64,000 nucleotides of DNA from Polynucleobacter sp. UK-Kesae-W10 (GTDB lineage Bacteria > Pseudomonadota > Gammaproteobacteria > Burkholderiales > Burkholderiaceae): contig NZ_JACVQB010000001.1 of assembly GCF_018881575.1 (NCBI RefSeq), positions 48,986 through 112,985 of the forward strand, written 5' to 3'. Position numbers and translations under genes: made by a program. The notes beneath the pieces are model-generated. The model saw only the letters and a list, made by a program, of their open reading frames with translations, made no database searches and was not told the origin of the DNA. Positions 48,722-57,885 of this stretch are shown one piece after another (position 1 is the first letter of the stretch; each line of letters starts with the position of its first letter).

Positions 48722-49576
48722 TTACATCCAGTAAACAGCGATATACAGACCGAGCCAGACAACGTCAACGAAGTGCCAGTACCAGGCAGCGCCTTCAAAC
48801 GCAAAGTGATGCTCGGCAGTGAAATCACCACGGATCATACGACGCAAAACAATCGCCAACATCGTGCCGCCCAGGAATACGTGGAAACCATGGAAGCCGG
48901 TCAACATAAAGAAGGTTGAGCCATAGATGCCAGATGTCAGCTTCAGGTTCAACTCATGGTAAGCGTGGTAGTACTCGAATGCTTGGAAGCATAAGAATAC
49001 GAAACCTAATGCAACGGTGGCAGCCAAGAAGTTGATGGCTTTTTTAATGTGATTTTCAACTAATGCATGGTGTGCAATCGTGATCGTTACACCTGAGCTC
49101 AACAACAAGAAAGTATTGAGTGTTGGAATTGGCCAAGGACCCATCGTAGTGAACTTCTCCACCAAACCAGCAGGACCATCATTTGGCCAAACTGCTTGGA
49201 AATCAGGCCATAGCAATTTGCTCTCAACGTCACCCATCCAAGGCATTGCAATATTGCGCGCATAAAAGAGTGCGGCAAAGAATGCGCCAAAGAACATGAT
49301 TTCTGAAAAGATGAACCAAGCCATTGACCAACGATAAGAAATATCAACGTTCACACCGTTTTTACCAGTATTGGATTCAGCAATCGTGTCGCCAAACCAA
49401 TGGTAGAGCACAAATAGCACCCAGGCCACACCAGCAAGGGTCAGCGCACCGCCCCATGAAGTATGGTTGACCCAGCCAGTCATGCCGTAACCAAAGGCAA
49501 CTAAGCCAGCCGCTGCCATGGCAGGATGCCTAGATAGTCCAGGGACGAAATAGTAAGGGGTTGAATTGGATGACAT
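48722..49576 (-). CDS. ctaE: Cytochrome c oxidase subunit III
   Basis: Subunit III of the aa3 oxidase, stabilising subunit I. From the ATG at 49576 (284 residues) it has seven membrane segments and the conserved FEYYHAYHELN and HGFHVFLGG motifs and the ending HFVDVVWLGLYIAVYW. AGAGA lies before this start; a TTG six codons upstream is less likely. Last gene of the structural operon, followed by a terminator. Confidence 0.97.
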   Translation of the reverse strand: MSSNSTPYYFVPGLSRHPAMAAAGLVAFGYGMTGWVNHTSWGGALTLAGVAWVLFVLYHWFGDTIAESNTGKNGVNVDISYRWSMAWFIFSEIMFFGAFFAALFYARNIAMPWMGDVESKLLWPDFQAVWPNDGPAGLVEKFTTMGPWPIPTLNTFLLLSSGVTITIAHHALVENHIKKAINFLAATVALGFVFLCFQAFEYYHAYHELNLKLTSGIYGSTFFMLTGFHGFHVFLGGTMLAIVLRRMIRGDFTAEHHFAFEGAAWYWHFVDVVWLGLYIAVYWM

Positions 49577-49605
49577 CTTATTCTCTCTATTCAATCAAAA
49601 AATAA

Positions 49606-49806
49606 TCAATGGGACACAACTGCTTTCACTATCAAGAGCAGGATGGCCATAAAAATCAAGGCACCAACAACACCCGCAATGATAATGTGTACAAAACTTA
49701 ATGTAGCTACATCTTCTTGCAAACCAGACTGCTTACGCACCCCTAAAAAACCCCACATCACGGCTTTCATAGACTGCAAAAAAGAACTTTTCTTTTTCTC
49801 CATCAC
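49606..49806 (-). CDS. DUF2970 membrane protein
   Basis: A 66-residue protein with a basic N-terminus (EKKKSSFLQSMKAVMWGFLGVRK) quoted as KSSFLQSMKAVMWGFLGVRK, and one C-terminal membrane segment (about 38-62). The family is typical of the cytochrome oxidase locus of beta- and gammaproteobacteria; it is not biochemically characterised. It overlaps the ctaG stop by 4 bases and precedes ctaE by 29 bases. Confidence 0.85.
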   Translation of the reverse strand: MMEKKKSSFLQSMKAVMWGFLGVRKQSGLQEDVATLSFVHIIIAGVVGALIFMAILLLIVKAVVSH

Positions 49807-50393
49807 ACGCCTTTGGACTTGGGAGTCGTTGATCCAGCTGGTGGAACGCCAACACCTAATTCAAAGAAGGTATATGACAAAGTGATTGTTTTGACATCTT
49901 GCGGCAAGCCTGCATCGATCACAAAAACAACCGGCATTTTCTTCATTTCATGCGCAGCCAAAGTCTGCTGCTGAAAACAAAAACATTCTAATTTTGTAAA
50001 AAACTCTGTCGCGCTTTTCGGGGCATAGCTTGGTATCGCCTGCGCCTCAACTGAACGACCTAAATTATTGGTGACCTCATAAACAATCTCGGTCATCTCC
50101 CCAGGGTGAACTTCTAAAAAGTTTTTTACTGGCTTAAAAGTAAATGGGCCACGACTATTGGAGTCAAACTCAATGGTCACTTTGCGCGAGTAATCTACCT
50201 GAGTATTGCCAACCTTGTTTGGGCTAAATGCCCTCACACCGTAGTCGTTTTTACTAGTAACCACATTAATGCCAGTCACCTTGCACAAAGCTTGATACAT
50301 CGGCACCAAGGCATAACCAAAACCAAACATCATTACCGAAGCGATTAAGAGCTTCAATAAGATTTGGCGGTTAGCAGAATGGTTGGCTGTCAT
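49803..50393 (-). CDS. ctaG: Cytochrome c oxidase assembly protein CtaG/Cox11
   Basis: Copper chaperone for the CuB site in subunit I. From the ATG at 50393 (196 residues) it has one N-terminal membrane segment (about 10-30), then a periplasmic domain with the copper-binding CFCF motif (KLECFCFQQQTL) and VFVIDAG near the end. A small assembly gene lies between it and ctaD. Start chosen because a longer version would run into that gene. Confidence 0.95.
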   Translation of the reverse strand: MTANHSANRQILLKLLIASVMMFGFGYALVPMYQALCKVTGINVVTSKNDYGVRAFSPNKVGNTQVDYSRKVTIEFDSNSRGPFTFKPVKNFLEVHPGEMTEIVYEVTNNLGRSVEAQAIPSYAPKSATEFFTKLECFCFQQQTLAAHEMKKMPVVFVIDAGLPQDVKTITLSYTFFELGVGVPPAGSTTPKSKGV

Positions 50394-50407
50394 GTTTACT
50401 GTTAGGT

Positions 50408-50539
50408 TTAACCTAAAACGCTCCACTTCATCACAATGCCAATAAAAAACACTACGGCAATGCTCAAAAGAATCAGCCCTAGGCGGCGATTATTCGCTGC
50501 CAGGGCTGCTTTAGAAGACGAATTAAATTCCTGCTTCAC
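50408..50539 (-). CDS. Cytochrome oxidase small assembly protein
   Basis: A 43-codon gene not listed as a large ORF, read directly from the minus strand from a GTG at 50539 to TAA at 50410-50408. It overlaps the last 17 bases of ctaD and ends 14 bases before ctaG. The product begins [20 protein letters not shown] and continues with one membrane segment ([20 protein letters not shown]). The NNRRL-LIL-AVVFF layout matches the short cytochrome oxidase small assembly family of Burkholderiales. GGAG lies 7 bases before the GTG. Function is inferred from context; start is less certain than existence. Confidence 0.75.
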   Translation of the reverse strand: MKQEFNSSSKAALAANNRRLGLILLSIAVVFFIGIVMKWSVLG

Positions 50540-52142
50540 GCAACTGCTCCGCATTTGGAGGAGTTTCAAAAGTGTGATGTGGAGCTGGTGAAGGCACAGT
50601 CCACTCTAAACCTTTAGCACCATCCCAAGGCTTGGCTGGAGCTTTCTCACCATGACCACGATATGCAGGCAATGCTACACAGAACAAGAAGTAAACCTGA
50701 GCTAAACCAAAACCTAATGCGCCGATAGAAGCGATCATGTTGAAGTCAGCAAACTGCGTTGGGTAGTCAGCATAGCGACGTGGCATACCTGCAAGACCCA
50801 AGAAGTGCATTGGGAAGAAGGTGATGTTAAAGAAGATCATGGAAGCCCAGAAATGGATCTTGCCACGAGTTTCGCTAGCCATACGACCAGTCCACTTTGG
50901 ACACCAGTAGTAGAAACCTGCAAACATGGCAAACAATGAACCGGCTACCAACACATAGTGGAAGTGGGCAACAACATAATAGGTATCTTGCAAGCCAATA
51001 TCAATTGGCGCCATCGCCAAAATCAAACCAGTGAAGCCACCCATCGTAAATACGAAAATAAAACCAACAGCCCACAACATTGGTGTTTCAAAGGTCATAG
51101 ACCCTTTCCACATTGTTGCAACCCAGTTAAAAATTTTCACACCAGTTGGAACAGCAATCAACATCGTTGCGTACATGAAGAACAGCTGACCAGTTACAGG
51201 CATACCAGTTGCAAACATGTGGTGCGCCCAAACGATGAATGACAAGATCGCGATAGACGATGTTGCATAAACCATGGAGCTGTAACCAAACAGAGTTTTT
51301 CTGGAGAAAGCTGGGACGATTTCACTCACAATTCCGAATGCAGGAAGAATCATGATGTAAACCTCTGGGTGACCAAAGAACCAGAAAATATGCTGGAACA
51401 TGATTGGGTCACCGCCACCTACTGCAGAGAAGAATGAAGTACCGAAATGACGGTCAGTCAAGACCATAGTGATTGCGCCCGCCAATACAGGCATCACAGC
51501 AATCAACAAGTAGGCAGTAATCAACCAGGTCCAGCAGAACATTGGCATCTTCATCAATGTCATGCCAGGAGCGCGCATATTCAAAATGGTCACGATGATG
51601 TTGATCGAGCCCATGATGGATGAAGCACCCAACAAGTGGAGAGCAAAAATACCCATGTCCAAACCAGGACCCATTTGTGAGGTCAATGGTGCATAAATCG
51701 TCCAACCACCAGATGGAGCGCCGCCAGGAGCCAAGAAAGAGCTTAGCAATAAAGTAGCCGCTACAGGAAGAATCCAGAAGCTAAAGTTATTCATACGGGC
51801 AAAGGCCATATCGGATGCGCCGATTTGCAATGGAACCATCCAGTTTGCAAAACCAACGAAGGCCGGCATGATCGCGCCGAACACCATCACCAAACCGTGC
51901 ATGGTGGTGAGCTGGTTAAAGAATTCTGGGCGGAAGAATTGCAAGCCAGGCTGGAACAATTCCAAACGAATTCCCAAGGCCATCGTTCCACCAGCTAATA
52001 AGCTGATAAACGAGAAGATCAAATACATCGTACCGATGTCTTTGTGGTTGGTTGCAAACAACCAACGACGCCAACCATGTGGCGTGTGATCATCATGCGC
52101 GTGATCGTGTGCGTGATCGTGGGTAGTAGAGACTGTGCTCAT
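50523..52142 (-). CDS. ctaD: Cytochrome c oxidase subunit I
   Basis: Catalytic subunit with heme a and the a3-CuB centre. The 539-residue protein has 12 membrane segments, [13 protein letters not shown] and AHHMFATGM for CuB and the proton path, and the heme histidines of VAHFHYVLV. The N-terminus is extremely histidine-rich ([17 protein letters not shown]), perhaps metal-binding. Followed at once by the small assembly gene. Confidence 0.98.
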   Translation of the reverse strand: MSTVSTTHDHAHDHAHDDHTPHGWRRWLFATNHKDIGTMYLIFSFISLLAGGTMALGIRLELFQPGLQFFRPEFFNQLTTMHGLVMVFGAIMPAFVGFANWMVPLQIGASDMAFARMNNFSFWILPVAATLLLSSFLAPGGAPSGGWTIYAPLTSQMGPGLDMGIFALHLLGASSIMGSINIIVTILNMRAPGMTLMKMPMFCWTWLITAYLLIAVMPVLAGAITMVLTDRHFGTSFFSAVGGGDPIMFQHIFWFFGHPEVYIMILPAFGIVSEIVPAFSRKTLFGYSSMVYATSSIAILSFIVWAHHMFATGMPVTGQLFFMYATMLIAVPTGVKIFNWVATMWKGSMTFETPMLWAVGFIFVFTMGGFTGLILAMAPIDIGLQDTYYVVAHFHYVLVAGSLFAMFAGFYYWCPKWTGRMASETRGKIHFWASMIFFNITFFPMHFLGLAGMPRRYADYPTQFADFNMIASIGALGFGLAQVYFLFCVALPAYRGHGEKAPAKPWDGAKGLEWTVPSPAPHHTFETPPNAEQLREAGI

Positions 52143-52182
52143 GAATTACTCCGGTTTCGTTTATCTGTTATTCGTTAATGGA

Positions 52183-53340
52183 TTACTGGCCGCCACGTGC
52201 GGTAATAATTTCTTGGGTCTGAATCACTTCACCCGTCTTATTACCCCAGGAGTTACGGGTATAGGTAATGACTGCGGCAATGTCACCATCAGACAGTACG
52301 CCAGCCCATTTCGGCATTGCATTTTTACCGTTTAGCAAAATATTGAATTGGCCTGCTTTAGGACCATTCACTACTTTGCTGCCATCCAATGCTGGGAATG
52401 CGCCTGCACCTTTGCCGTTCGGCTGGTGACAAGCAGCGCAGTTAGCTGCATACACTTTTGCGCCACGTTCTTTTTGCTCTTCCAAGGTGTAAACCTTAGA
52501 AGGATCATCGCCGCCAGCGCCCATTTCTTTTTTCTTCTGAGCAACCCAAGCGGTGTAATCATCTTGTGAAACGACTTTCACAACAATCGGCATGAAAGCG
52601 TGTTCGGCTCCGCACAACTCAGAACACTGACCGCGGAATGTGCCAATAGTGTCAGCCTTAAACCAAGTGTCACGCACGAAGCCTGGAATCGCATCTTGCT
52701 TTACGCCGAAAGCAGGAATAGTCCAAGAGTGAATGACGTCGTTTGCTGTAGTGATCAAACGAATCTTTTTTCCAACCGGTACAACAAGCTCGTTATCCAC
52801 TTCCATCAAATAGGTATTCGATTTTGGTTCCAAGTTATTGATAGCCTCACGAGAGGTTGCCAAGGTTGAAAGGAAGCTAATACCTTCTCCCTCACCTTTG
52901 ATGTAGTCGTAACCCCATTTCCACTGGTAACCTGTAGTCTTAATGGTGATGTCTGAATTGGTGGTGTCTTTCATTGCCACTACTGTTTTCGTTGCAGGCA
53001 ATGCCATGCCAATCACAATTAACAATGGAATCACAGTCCAAACGATTTCAACCAGAGTGCTCTCGTGGAATGAAGCCGACTTGTGTCCCAATGATTTGCG
53101 GTGCTTCAAAATGGAGTAGAACATCACACCAAAAACACCCACAAAAATAAATGCGCAAATCGCAAGCATCATCCAGTGCAACCAATGGATTTCCTGCATG
53201 ATTTTGGTAGCTGGGGCTGCGAAATTCAGCTGATTTACAGCTGGGCCGCCAGGCATATTCTCTGTTGCGTGTGCCAAAGCTGTGCCAAAGGCTGCTACTA
53301 AGTAGAGCGATGCCCTAGTGACTTTTCCAAATAAATTCAT
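52183..53340 (-). CDS. ctaC: Cytochrome c oxidase subunit II with fused cytochrome c
   Basis: Binds the CuA centre and a C-terminal heme c, so it is a caa3-type subunit II. The 385-residue protein has a signal peptide, two membrane segments (about 53-75 and 95-115), the CuA motif GQCSELCGAEHAFMP and a cytochrome c domain with CAACHQPNGKG and an axial methionine in NAMPKWAG. ctaD follows 40 bases later. First gene of the operon, with a promoter in the preceding 180 bases. Confidence 0.97.
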   Translation of the reverse strand: MNLFGKVTRASLYLVAAFGTALAHATENMPGGPAVNQLNFAAPATKIMQEIHWLHWMMLAICAFIFVGVFGVMFYSILKHRKSLGHKSASFHESTLVEIVWTVIPLLIVIGMALPATKTVVAMKDTTNSDITIKTTGYQWKWGYDYIKGEGEGISFLSTLATSREAINNLEPKSNTYLMEVDNELVVPVGKKIRLITTANDVIHSWTIPAFGVKQDAIPGFVRDTWFKADTIGTFRGQCSELCGAEHAFMPIVVKVVSQDDYTAWVAQKKKEMGAGGDDPSKVYTLEEQKERGAKVYAANCAACHQPNGKGAGAFPALDGSKVVNGPKAGQFNILLNGKNAMPKWAGVLSDGDIAAVITYTRNSWGNKTGEVIQTQEIITARGGQ

Positions 53341-53429
53341 CTTATTCTCTGTTTATTGTCGCGAGCACTGCAGCAAAAAGCGCCACAAAGTGCTCAAAAA
53401 GCGGTCTCAAGCCAATACATCCAGCGGTG

Positions 53430-53458
53430 ATTATAGGGTTAATTAGACTCAAGAACAA
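53430..53458 (-). promoter_or_regulatory. Candidate ctaC operon promoter
   Basis: On the minus strand, TTGTTC, a 17-base spacer and a perfect TATAAT precede ctaC by about 90 bases. The -35 is weak, so the call rests mostly on the -10 and spacing. The rest of the 180-base gap holds no gene. Confidence 0.5.
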
Positions 53459-53520
53459 ACAGGGATAACCCAGCCTGGTCCAATCTTGGTCGAGGTTTAA
53501 ATGATAGTAAGCACTTACAC

Positions 53521-54321
53521 TTAAGCAGAATCTGACCTAGTCTTGCGTCCAATTTGATTTAGATCAATATAGGCAACCTGATCCTTGGCTTTTGCAAGGT
53601 GCTTTCCGATTGCCCATGCATGCCCATACACCACTTCCAGCGTCAATTTTTGGGGTAATTGGCTGATATCTGCGCTTAGATTTGGCAATGAATGGACCAA
53701 TTTCAAAGCCTTGATATCGGCTAGCAATAAAGCCGACTTCTCGTAATCGAGGGTTAGATACTCCATATCCATGACGGGGTCAGAAAAACGCTCCGCCATC
53801 AAGGCATCACCCATATCGTGCATGTCCCAGGGGCTGACAAGATTTTTTAGCTGTAAAAGCCCAGTTTCGAGAGCGCGCAGCTCTTTACCGGTATCGGGAC
53901 CGAGATAACTGAAAGCAATTAAGCCGCCCTCGCGCAAAACACGCCAACACTCACTTAAAAATTGCTTAGGGTCCGGCAAGTCTTGCAGCAAGAGATCGCT
54001 GATGACTAAATCAACAGAATTATCAGGGAGCATGAATTTACCGCTCATTTGATATTGAGTAATCTCACCTGATTTTCCAGAAGAAAAAATAGAGCGCCAA
54101 TGGCATTTCGCTTTAGATCTCCATAGGGCAAATGAAGATGATGCATTCTCAGCAATGCTATGAATGCGTGCTTTGGGAAAGCGTTTTGCAAGGGCGTCAT
54201 GATGTCTCCCAGGAAAATCTGGAATAAGTAACACATCACGTACTTCTAATTTGACGATGTCGAGCTTTTGCAGCATGCGTTCTGCAATTTCAGCTTGTAA
54301 CCATCTGATTGGCTGGGTCAT
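53521..54321 (-). CDS. BioC-like SAM methyltransferase
   Basis: A 266-residue class I methyltransferase related to BioC, which methylates malonyl-ACP in biotin synthesis. Motif-like stretches are VDLVISDLLLQDLPDPKQFL and GGLIAFSYLGPDTGKEL, quoted as GLIAFSYLGPDTGKELR, typical of BioC-family proteins. However the glycine-rich motif I is weak (DVLLIPDFPGRHHDAL), so its activity is uncertain. Adjacent to comF, 23 bases away, a pairing seen elsewhere in Burkholderiales. The name BioC should be taken as family-level only. Confidence 0.65.
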   Translation of the reverse strand: MTQPIRWLQAEIAERMLQKLDIVKLEVRDVLLIPDFPGRHHDALAKRFPKARIHSIAENASSSFALWRSKAKCHWRSIFSSGKSGEITQYQMSGKFMLPDNSVDLVISDLLLQDLPDPKQFLSECWRVLREGGLIAFSYLGPDTGKELRALETGLLQLKNLVSPWDMHDMGDALMAERFSDPVMDMEYLTLDYEKSALLLADIKALKLVHSLPNLSADISQLPQKLTLEVVYGHAWAIGKHLAKAKDQVAYIDLNQIGRKTRSDSA

Positions 54322-54344
54322 TGACTCAGTATACTCAGCGCCCC

Positions 54345-55088
54345 ATGCGTTTTCTAGAGAAAATTTTTCGCGTACTCAGCACTGCACTTTTGCCAACGGA
54401 ATGTATTGCCTGCAAAGCGTTTCAAGCGCATTCCGTCTGTGCAAATTGCCTAGCAACCATCCACTGCAATAGCCTCATGCAGTATGAGTGTTGTTATCAA
54501 TGTGGCTTACCTCTCAATGCAAACGAGCTTAGCGAACATCAGTGCAGGCAATGCAAGGTGCAAGCACCCTACTTTGATGAAACCATTTGTCTTGATCGGT
54601 ATCAGGGAATTTTGCAAGATGCCTTGCATCAATTTAAATATCAAAAGAGATTGTCTTATGCATCAGGATTGGCTGATGTCTGGAATCACCTATTGAGCAC
54701 TTCATTAATCTCGACAGAGGCTCATTACTTAATGCCTGTACCGCTTAGCGTAAAAAAATTGCATACGCGCGGCTTTAATCAAAGTTGGGAGTTAGCCCGA
54801 AAACTAAGATGTAATGCAAACCTAGTGAAGCTACCATATGCCTTAAAACGTCACCATCATTCAGAACGCCAAGCAGGAAGCTCAAGAGATGAACGTTATC
54901 ACTCGATTCAACAAATGTTCTATATTGATGAAAAGTATCGAGAGCGATTACAAAATAAAATTGTGATCGTATTTGATGATGTCATGACTAGCGGCGCCAC
55001 CTTGAATGAGATTGCGCGTATTCTGAAGGACAATAAGGTCTCACGTGTCATTAACTGGGTATTACTCAGAGCAACTAAATCTCCCTAA
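54345..55088 (+). CDS. comF: ComF family phosphoribosyltransferase-like protein
   Basis: Homologue of the competence protein ComF/GntX. The protein (247 residues from the ATG at 54345) has an N-terminal zinc module with cysteine pairs CIAC (20-23), CANC (32-35), CYQC (50-53) and CRQC (67-70), and a C-terminal phosphoribosyltransferase-like fold with VIVFDDVMTSGATLNE. Role in DNA uptake is established for ComF in competent species; no other competence genes lie here. An in-frame TTG at 54309 would overlap the divergent gene and is unlikely. Confidence 0.88.
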   Translation: MRFLEKIFRVLSTALLPTECIACKAFQAHSVCANCLATIHCNSLMQYECCYQCGLPLNANELSEHQCRQCKVQAPYFDETICLDRYQGILQDALHQFKYQKRLSYASGLADVWNHLLSTSLISTEAHYLMPVPLSVKKLHTRGFNQSWELARKLRCNANLVKLPYALKRHHHSERQAGSSRDERYHSIQQMFYIDEKYRERLQNKIVIVFDDVMTSGATLNEIARILKDNKVSRVINWVLLRATKSP

Positions 55089-55106
55089 AAAAACAAAGAA
55101 TGCAGC

Positions 55107-55577
55107 ATGTTTAATATCGTTCTATTTGAACCAGAAATACCGCCCAATACAGGCAATATCATTCGCTTATGTGCCAATACTGGCGCAAAGCTTCATTTGA
55201 TTGAACCCTTGGGATTTCCCATGGAGGATGCTAAGTTAAGGCGCGCCGGTTTGGACTATCACGAGTTTGCGAGCATTAAAGTGCATGCAAGTTGGACCCA
55301 GTTTTTAGAGAACGAACATCCCGACCCCCAGCATCTTTATGCACTAACTACTAAAGGTAGTGGGAGCTTTCATGATGGCAAATATAAGCCGGGGGATTAT
55401 TTTGTTTTTGGCTCGGAAACGAAAGGCATCACCGAAGAAGTGCGTCATTCGATTCCAACATCAAATCAAATGCGCTTGGCAATGCAAGATAACAGTCGCA
55501 GTCTGAACTTATCGAATACTGTTGCAATTGTGGTTTACGAAGCCTGGCGCCAAAATGGTCTTACAGGCGGTAAATAA
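55107..55577 (+). CDS. trmL: tRNA (cytidine/uridine-34-2'-O)-methyltransferase TrmL
   Basis: Methylates the wobble ribose of tRNA-Leu. The 156-residue protein is a minimal SPOUT enzyme with NIVLFEPEIPPNTGNIIRLC, quoted as EPEIPPNTGNIIRLCANT, GSETKGI, and the trefoil-knot ending NDNSRSLNLSNTVAIVVYE (given in parts: SRSLNLSNTVAIVVYE). Usual length. Starts 18 bases after comF. Confidence 0.95.
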   Translation: MFNIVLFEPEIPPNTGNIIRLCANTGAKLHLIEPLGFPMEDAKLRRAGLDYHEFASIKVHASWTQFLENEHPDPQHLYALTTKGSGSFHDGKYKPGDYFVFGSETKGITEEVRHSIPTSNQMRLAMQDNSRSLNLSNTVAIVVYEAWRQNGLTGGK

Positions 55578-55586
55578 GCTGTAGTT

Positions 55587-56609
55587 CTACGCTTCAATTT
55601 TGGGATCACGTCCCATCAGCTTCTTAACCGCTTCTTTTGGAGTCAACTTACTCGAGAGAACCTCGCCCATCATGGCGGTAATTGGCATATCCACGCCTAA
55701 ACGCTTAGCGAGATCACTCACGGCAGCAGCGCATAAGACGCCTTCAGCCACATGACCTAAGCTGGCTAGGATTTCATTGAGAGACTTGCCCGCAGCCAAT
55801 TCAAGCCCAACCCGGCGATTACGAGAAAGATCGCCAGTTGCCGTCAGAATTAAATCGCCTACACCCGTAAGACCCATACAGGTTTCTGATTTACCGCCAG
55901 CCGCTTTTACTAAGCGCATCATTTCTGCCAAGCCGCGAGTGAGAACTGCAGCACGTGCATTTAACCCAAGCTGTAGGCCATCGCCAATTCCTGCAGCAAT
56001 TGCCAAAACATTCTTAACGGCACCACCTAATTCAACGCCGATCAAATCATCACTTGAGTAAACGCGCATATTGTCATGATGAAAAGCAGCTTGAACAATC
56101 TCGCAAAGCTGAGCTGACGCACTAGCAACCGTCAAAGCACATGGCATACCAGCGCCAACTTCGTGTGCAAAGCTTGGTCCAGACAATGCACCATAAGCAT
56201 GAGTTAACCCACGGCCATGCAATTGATGTTCACGCTCAACCACTTGATGAGGCAATAGCGCAGTTGCTGGCTCTAAGCCCTTGCACAACCAAATAATATT
56301 GAGGGGGTGTTTAGCAACTTGAAGTACTTGCGTAATCGTTTCCGCAAGACCGGACATCGGTGTTGCAACCACCAATAGATCCTGCTCAGAAAGCCTATTA
56401 ATAGCGGCAGAAAAGTCCGCTTCTAAATGTAGGTTTTTAGGAAGGTTAATGCCGGGTAAATAGGATTTATTTTCGCCACTCTGCGCAATCTCCTGAAGCT
56501 GATCAGCGCTGCGAGACCATAAGCAAACATCCCCATCCTGAAGATGACGCGCAGCTTGGGAGGCCATTGCGGTACCCCAAGCTCCAGCACCTAATAACGT
56601 CACCTTCAT
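55587..56609 (-). CDS. gpsA: Glycerol-3-phosphate dehydrogenase (NAD(P)+)
   Basis: Makes sn-glycerol 3-phosphate from DHAP for phospholipid synthesis. The 340-residue protein has the Rossmann motif GAGAWGTAMA at 7-16, GPSFAHEV, ELGGAVKNVLAIAAGIGDGL (quoted as LGGAVKNVLAIAAGIGDG) with the catalytic lysine, and GLTGVGDLILT. secB-gpsA is a common proteobacterial pair; secB ends 24 bases upstream. Confidence 0.97.
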   Translation of the reverse strand: MKVTLLGAGAWGTAMASQAARHLQDGDVCLWSRSADQLQEIAQSGENKSYLPGINLPKNLHLEADFSAAINRLSEQDLLVVATPMSGLAETITQVLQVAKHPLNIIWLCKGLEPATALLPHQVVEREHQLHGRGLTHAYGALSGPSFAHEVGAGMPCALTVASASAQLCEIVQAAFHHDNMRVYSSDDLIGVELGGAVKNVLAIAAGIGDGLQLGLNARAAVLTRGLAEMMRLVKAAGGKSETCMGLTGVGDLILTATGDLSRNRRVGLELAAGKSLNEILASLGHVAEGVLCAAAVSDLAKRLGVDMPITAMMGEVLSSKLTPKEAVKKLMGRDPKIEA

Positions 56610-56632
56610 TGATCGTGACCTAGATGATGACT

Positions 56633-57157
56633 TTAGTTAGGAAGAATAATTTTGCTTTCATCTGCAGCGGCACCCGGTGCACCTGCAGCCGCCTGCTGAG
56701 CCTTCATCAAGCGATGCTCATACATTGCGTGGAAATTAATTTCATTCAAGTGAATAGGCTGGAAACCGGCACGACCAATAATGTCAGCCATATTCGAGCG
56801 CAAATAAGGGTACAGAATCGTTGGGCAAGAGATTCCCAACATGAGATCCATTTGCTCTGGAGGGATGTTGCTGAATTCAAAAATGCCAGACTGATTAGCC
56901 TCTACCAAAAAGAGTACTTTGCCCTCGACGCGTGCTGTCATCGTAGAGGTAAGGGATACTTCAAACAGTCCTTCGCTCAAACGCTTCACCGCAACATCAA
57001 CCTCAACCTGTACTTGAGGCTCAGCAACGACCAAGAAAATTTCAGGGGCATTTGGTTGTTCTAAAGATAAATCTTTCAGGTAGATACGCTGAATTCGGAA
57101 TCCAGGTTCATTTGATCCGGCAGCACCATCTTGAGGAGCAGAAGATTGTTCAGTCAT
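56633..57157 (-). CDS. secB: Protein-export chaperone SecB
   Basis: Tetrameric chaperone that holds preproteins unfolded for SecA. The 174-residue protein has the SecB core [19 protein letters not shown] (quoted as [17 protein letters not shown]) and [18 protein letters not shown]. Start ATG at 57157 preferred over the GTG one codon upstream. grxC-secB-gpsA is a familiar cluster in proteobacteria and all three lie here in order on the minus strand. Confidence 0.97.
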   Translation of the reverse strand: MTEQSSAPQDGAAGSNEPGFRIQRIYLKDLSLEQPNAPEIFLVVAEPQVQVEVDVAVKRLSEGLFEVSLTSTMTARVEGKVLFLVEANQSGIFEFSNIPPEQMDLMLGISCPTILYPYLRSNMADIIGRAGFQPIHLNEINFHAMYEHRLMKAQQAAAGAPGAAADESKIILPN

Positions 57158-57185
57158 CACAAGCTTTCTTTATTTATCTAATCTA

Positions 57186-57440
57186 TCAAACTAGCAGAGG
57201 ATCAAGCTTTCCAGCGCGATCCAAGGCCACTAAATCATCATATCCACCCACATGAGTCTCGCCAATATAAATTTGTGGGACAGTACGTCGACCAGTTCGG
57301 GTCATCATGATTTCACGTTGTGAGGGGTCGAGATCAATCAAAATCTTCTCTAAATTACTCACACCTTTTTTCAGCAATAGCTTTTCAGCCATCACGCAAT
57401 ATGGGCACACCTGGGTGCTGTACATCGTCACAGAAGGCAT
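57186..57440 (-). CDS. grxC: Glutaredoxin 3
   Basis: Glutathione-dependent oxidoreductase for ribonucleotide reductase and protein deglutathionylation. The 84-residue protein has the dithiol active site CPYC at 12-15, TVPQIYIG (cis-proline and glutathione contact) and GGYDDL. It lies between a rhodanese gene (9 bases upstream) and secB (28 bases downstream). Confidence 0.97.
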   Translation of the reverse strand: MPSVTMYSTQVCPYCVMAEKLLLKKGVSNLEKILIDLDPSQREIMMTRTGRRTVPQIYIGETHVGGYDDLVALDRAGKLDPLLV

Positions 57441-57449
57441 ATTTGTTCT

Positions 57450-57863
57450 CTATTTAACCAATGGTAGGGCGGCCTGCTTCCAAGCTTGGACGCCACCATC
57501 TAAAACCCCGGCCTCTGCAAAGCCCAATTTCTGAACCTCGGCCAGCGCCTTACGAGACAATGCGCCGGTATCACAGACCAAGACTACTGGACGCTTTCGA
57601 TCTAATTTCAGCGCTTCGATTGCGCCCACCAAGCCAGCTGCGCTGACCAATTTTGCTCCTGGCAAATGACCAGCCTTGAAGGCCTCCTCAGAGCGCAAAT
57701 CCAAAACATGAGATTTACGGCGATTAATCCAGATGGTCGCCTCGGTAGGGGACAAGCCCTTTCCGCTAATAAGCGTAGATAATGTAGGAAGGAACAGCGC
57801 TACGCCTGAAACCACTAAAAGGGCGATAAGCGCTAAATTATCAATTTGCGTGAGAAAGTTCAT
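57450..57863 (-). CDS. Membrane-anchored rhodanese-like protein
   Basis: A 137-residue protein (from the ATG at 57863; GTG at 57866 is one codon earlier) with one N-terminal membrane segment (about 9-31) and a rhodanese domain. LDLRSEEAFKAGHLPGA is the domain signature and Cys97 in VVLVCDTGALSRKAL is the putative catalytic cysteine, in a CDTGALSR loop, so sulfur transfer is plausible. Topology suggests the domain faces the cytoplasm or periplasm depending on orientation. Neighbours grxC and secB; the pair rhodanese-grxC is common in proteobacteria. Confidence 0.9.
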   Translation of the reverse strand: MNFLTQIDNLALIALLVVSGVALFLPTLSTLISGKGLSPTEATIWINRRKSHVLDLRSEEAFKAGHLPGAKLVSAAGLVGAIEALKLDRKRPVVLVCDTGALSRKALAEVQKLGFAEAGVLDGGVQAWKQAALPLVK

Positions 57864-57885
57864 CACCGGATTATAGAATGGCTCT

